Under the pieces are notes generated by a model. The model saw only the letters and a list, made by a program, of their open reading frames with translations, did no database searches and had not been told where the DNA came from. The position numbers and the translations under genes are program-made. DNA of 64,000 nt from Paenibacillus xylanexedens (GTDB lineage: Bacteria > Bacillota > Bacilli > Paenibacillales > Paenibacillaceae): the NCBI RefSeq assembly GCF_001908275.1, contig NZ_CP018620.1, positions 4,216,001 to 4,280,000 of the forward strand. The letters run 5' to 3'. Shown here one piece after another: positions 62,501-64,000 of the stretch (positions within the stretch are counted from its first letter, which is position 1; each line of letters opens with the position of its first letter).

Positions 62501-63563
62501 CTTTAACGAAGCTGTTAACATTAGCAATACGCATGTACTGGCGCTGGTACCCGAGCTGTTTCATCTGGAGGGTTACAATATTCAGCTTATTCCGCCTCAT
62601 GAGGGTGGACGGAATGTTGTTTACACTTGCGAGCGAGAGGGGCGTGAATCGCTAATTCTACGGGTGTCTTTTTTGCCTGACAGAAAGCGGGAAGATTACA
62701 TTGCCGAGCTGGAGTATGTGCGGTATCTGTTTGAGCACGGTGCAAGTGTCTCGAATGTGGTCAACTCGAAAAAGGGCCATCTGGTAGAAGAGATCACTTA
62801 TGATGAGCATACATTCTTTGTCTGTATGTTTGTGAAGGCCAAGGGAAAGTTGCTGGTAGAGAACCATTATCAGTATCGTGAAGGGGTTCCGCTTACCGAA
62901 TACTATTATAGTAGCGGCAAAATTCTGGGCAAAATACATCAGCTATCGAAAGGGTACACTCCCGTCCATCGCCGGCATCATTTGATTGACAATTACAGCG
63001 GTGAATATATCGATAACTTGGTACCTGAATCATTCCCTTTGCTTAAAGAGAAGATGGTTGAGCTCCTGAATACCTTACAAGGTTTGGATACAAACCAGGA
63101 AACATTCGGCATGATCCATTTTGATTACAACGATGGAAATTACTCGATCGATTTTGATACCGGACAGATCACCGTGTATGATTTCGATAATTCATGCTTC
63201 GGTTGGTATATGTATGATCTGGCCGATCTATGGACACACGGAGTAGGCTGGGTTCAATTTGAGCCGGATGCGGATAAACGCAAACAGTTCATGGATGAGT
63301 ATTTCCAAACTGCCCTCGCTGGATATACTTCCGAGACCAAGATCGAAGATTCGATGTTGGAGAAGCTGCCTTTATTTATTCAAGTCACCCTTCTGGAAAT
63401 TATTCTAGGTCAATTTGAGGAAATGCAGCGTGCTGGCGAAGAACCGGAAGTTGACAAAGAGCTGTTGTATCTCATTAAATGTCTGGAAGAGGATATACCG
63501 TATAAGGGATTTTTCGATGACATTTATTCGAGTGAAGCTCCGTTTGAGTATGAGGGACGCTGA
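62496..63563 (+). CDS. APH/choline-kinase-fold phosphotransferase
   Basis: This roughly 355-residue kinase-like protein has the aminoglycoside-phosphotransferase fold. The catalytic loop is MIHFDYNDGNYSID (H-x-D-x4-N) and the metal-binding DFD lies in VYDFDNSCFGWYMYDLADLW. An N-terminal lobe with a nucleotide-contacting region (EGGRNVVYTCEREGRESLIL) precedes it. The start is uncertain: no ATG is available; GGAGGAG at 62483-62489 is correctly spaced for an ATT at 62496 (reading INFNEAV), while the frame's TTG at 62439 has no site. The substrate is unknown; antibiotic modification should not be assumed. Confidence 0.8.
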   Translation: MNFNEAVNISNTHVLALVPELFHLEGYNIQLIPPHEGGRNVVYTCEREGRESLILRVSFLPDRKREDYIAELEYVRYLFEHGASVSNVVNSKKGHLVEEITYDEHTFFVCMFVKAKGKLLVENHYQYREGVPLTEYYYSSGKILGKIHQLSKGYTPVHRRHHLIDNYSGEYIDNLVPESFPLLKEKMVELLNTLQGLDTNQETFGMIHFDYNDGNYSIDFDTGQITVYDFDNSCFGWYMYDLADLWTHGVGWVQFEPDADKRKQFMDEYFQTALAGYTSETKIEDSMLEKLPLFIQVTLLEIILGQFEEMQRAGEEPEVDKELLYLIKCLEEDIPYKGFFDDIYSSEAPFEYEGR

Positions 63564-63615
63564 AGGGACCTGTACGTAAACTAAACCCTGAATAACCAAG
63601 GATTCATCAAGTGTG

Positions 63616-63649
63616 GAGGCAGCCGGATCGACCGGGTGCCTCTTTGTTT
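63616..63649 (+). terminator. Terminator between convergent genes
   Basis: GAGGCA-G-CCGG at 63616-63626 pairs with CCGG-G-TGCCTC at 63632-63642, followed by TTTGTTT. The T-run is broken by one G. Confidence 0.68.
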
Positions 63650-63661
63650 GTCTGCGGTATG

Positions 63662-64000
63662 TTATTCAAATTTGGAAGGGGGCACATTGTAGAATTTTTT
63701 GAATGCTTTGGAGAACGTAAAGGGATCGGGATAACCCAGAAATCCGGCAATTTGCTGGATCGTATATTTTTTCTCGTACAGATAGTCTCTGGCCCGGTTC
63801 ATTTTGATCTGATTGATATACTGCCCAGGTGTTATACCGAGAATTTTTTTAAACAACGAAATAAAATATTTCTCAGAGACGCCAGCAATGTCTGCAAGCT
63901 CGTTAACTCGGATGGCACGATGCAGATTCGCATCCACGTATGGGAAGACATTTTGCAGAACCTCCAGACTTCCTTCAATTTTCCTCGGTTTTCGGTCTTT
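63662..64000 (-). CDS. AraC-family regulator, C-terminal part (partial)
   Basis: The frame is open from the window edge to the stop at 63662, giving 112 residues. They include an AraC double helix-turn-helix (ELADIAGVSEKYFISLFKKI and IAGFLGYPDPFTFSKAFKKF, ending NVPPSKFE). The GTG at 63937 is only an internal codon; the protein continues upstream (PRKIEGSLEVLQNVFPYVDA), so the sensor or receiver domain lies outside the window. Confidence 0.88.
   Translation of the reverse strand, partial: KDRKPRKIEGSLEVLQNVFPYVDANLHRAIRVNELADIAGVSEKYFISLFKKILGITPGQYINQIKMNRARDYLYEKKYTIQQIAGFLGYPDPFTFSKAFKKFYNVPPSKFE

Overview
The window looks like chromosome of a Paenibacillus-type member of the Firmicutes. 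Supporting signs are moderate GC, strong AGGAGG-type ribosome binding sites, many carbohydrate ABC importers without their own ATPase, YesM/YesN-type two-component pairs, an S-layer (SLH) anchored enzyme, CcpA-type cre boxes and cydABDC with a Rex-type box. I see no rRNA, tRNA, CRISPR array, insertion sequence or prophage.

Layout: (1) 1-7.3 kb holds the tail of an AraC-type gene, then sugar module 1 (histidine kinase, AraC-type response regulator, lipoprotein binding protein, two permeases). (2) 7.3-9.5 kb is a three-gene signalling cassette: lone receiver, CheC-like phosphatase, PAS-GGDEF cyclase. (3) 9.6-14.5 kb has a small membrane protein, an HxlR regulator, a Gfo/Idh/MocA oxidoreductase, a luciferase-like monooxygenase, a nitroreductase-like flavoprotein and a MarR regulator. 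Three near-identical TTAG-CTAA palindromes tie the last four into a probable MarR regulon. (4) 14.6-31.5 kb is glycan utilisation: a GH95 fucosidase-like enzyme, an AraC regulator divergent from an unclassified glycosidase-like protein, then module 2 (response regulator, kinase, two tandem binding proteins, two permeases, SLH-anchored GH3/NagZ-type hexosaminidase). (5) 31.5-40.1 kb is mixed: TetR/efflux pair, DUF3237-like protein, secreted histidine (phytase/MINPP-like) phosphatase, ECF sigma/anti-sigma pair, an acetyltransferase remnant, LysR and a DHA2-like exporter. (6) 40.2-46.5 kb is cydABDC. (7) 46.6-54.0 kb has a small unknown gene under a textbook LexA-boxed promoter, then module 3 (response regulator and kinase convergent with a permease-permease-binding protein operon). 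(8) 54.2-64.0 kb has a MetX-like hydrolase divergent from a LysR gene, a Nudix hydrolase, HxlR divergent from a DsbA/SpxH-like protein, a second acetyltransferase remnant, an Sm-like/glycine-rich protein, GH51 arabinofuranosidase divergent from an ArsR-type regulator, an APH-family kinase and a partial AraC gene.

The three sugar modules share one logic. An extracytoplasmic-sensing kinase and an AraC-type response regulator probably activate the neighbouring importer. Good cre matches upstream of the module 1 binding protein, the module 2 binding proteins and the unclassified glycosidase suggest catabolite repression on top. None of the modules has an ATP-binding subunit, so a shared MsmX-type ATPase encoded elsewhere is expected.

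Most interesting regulatory signals read directly from the sequence: the LexA box inside the promoter of the 91-residue unknown gene, the three-site MarR palindrome family, cre boxes placed at or just after promoters, stem-loops between binding-protein and permease genes in modules 1 and 2, and self-operators in front of both HxlR genes. All functional statements rest on motif recognition by eye; no database search was possible.
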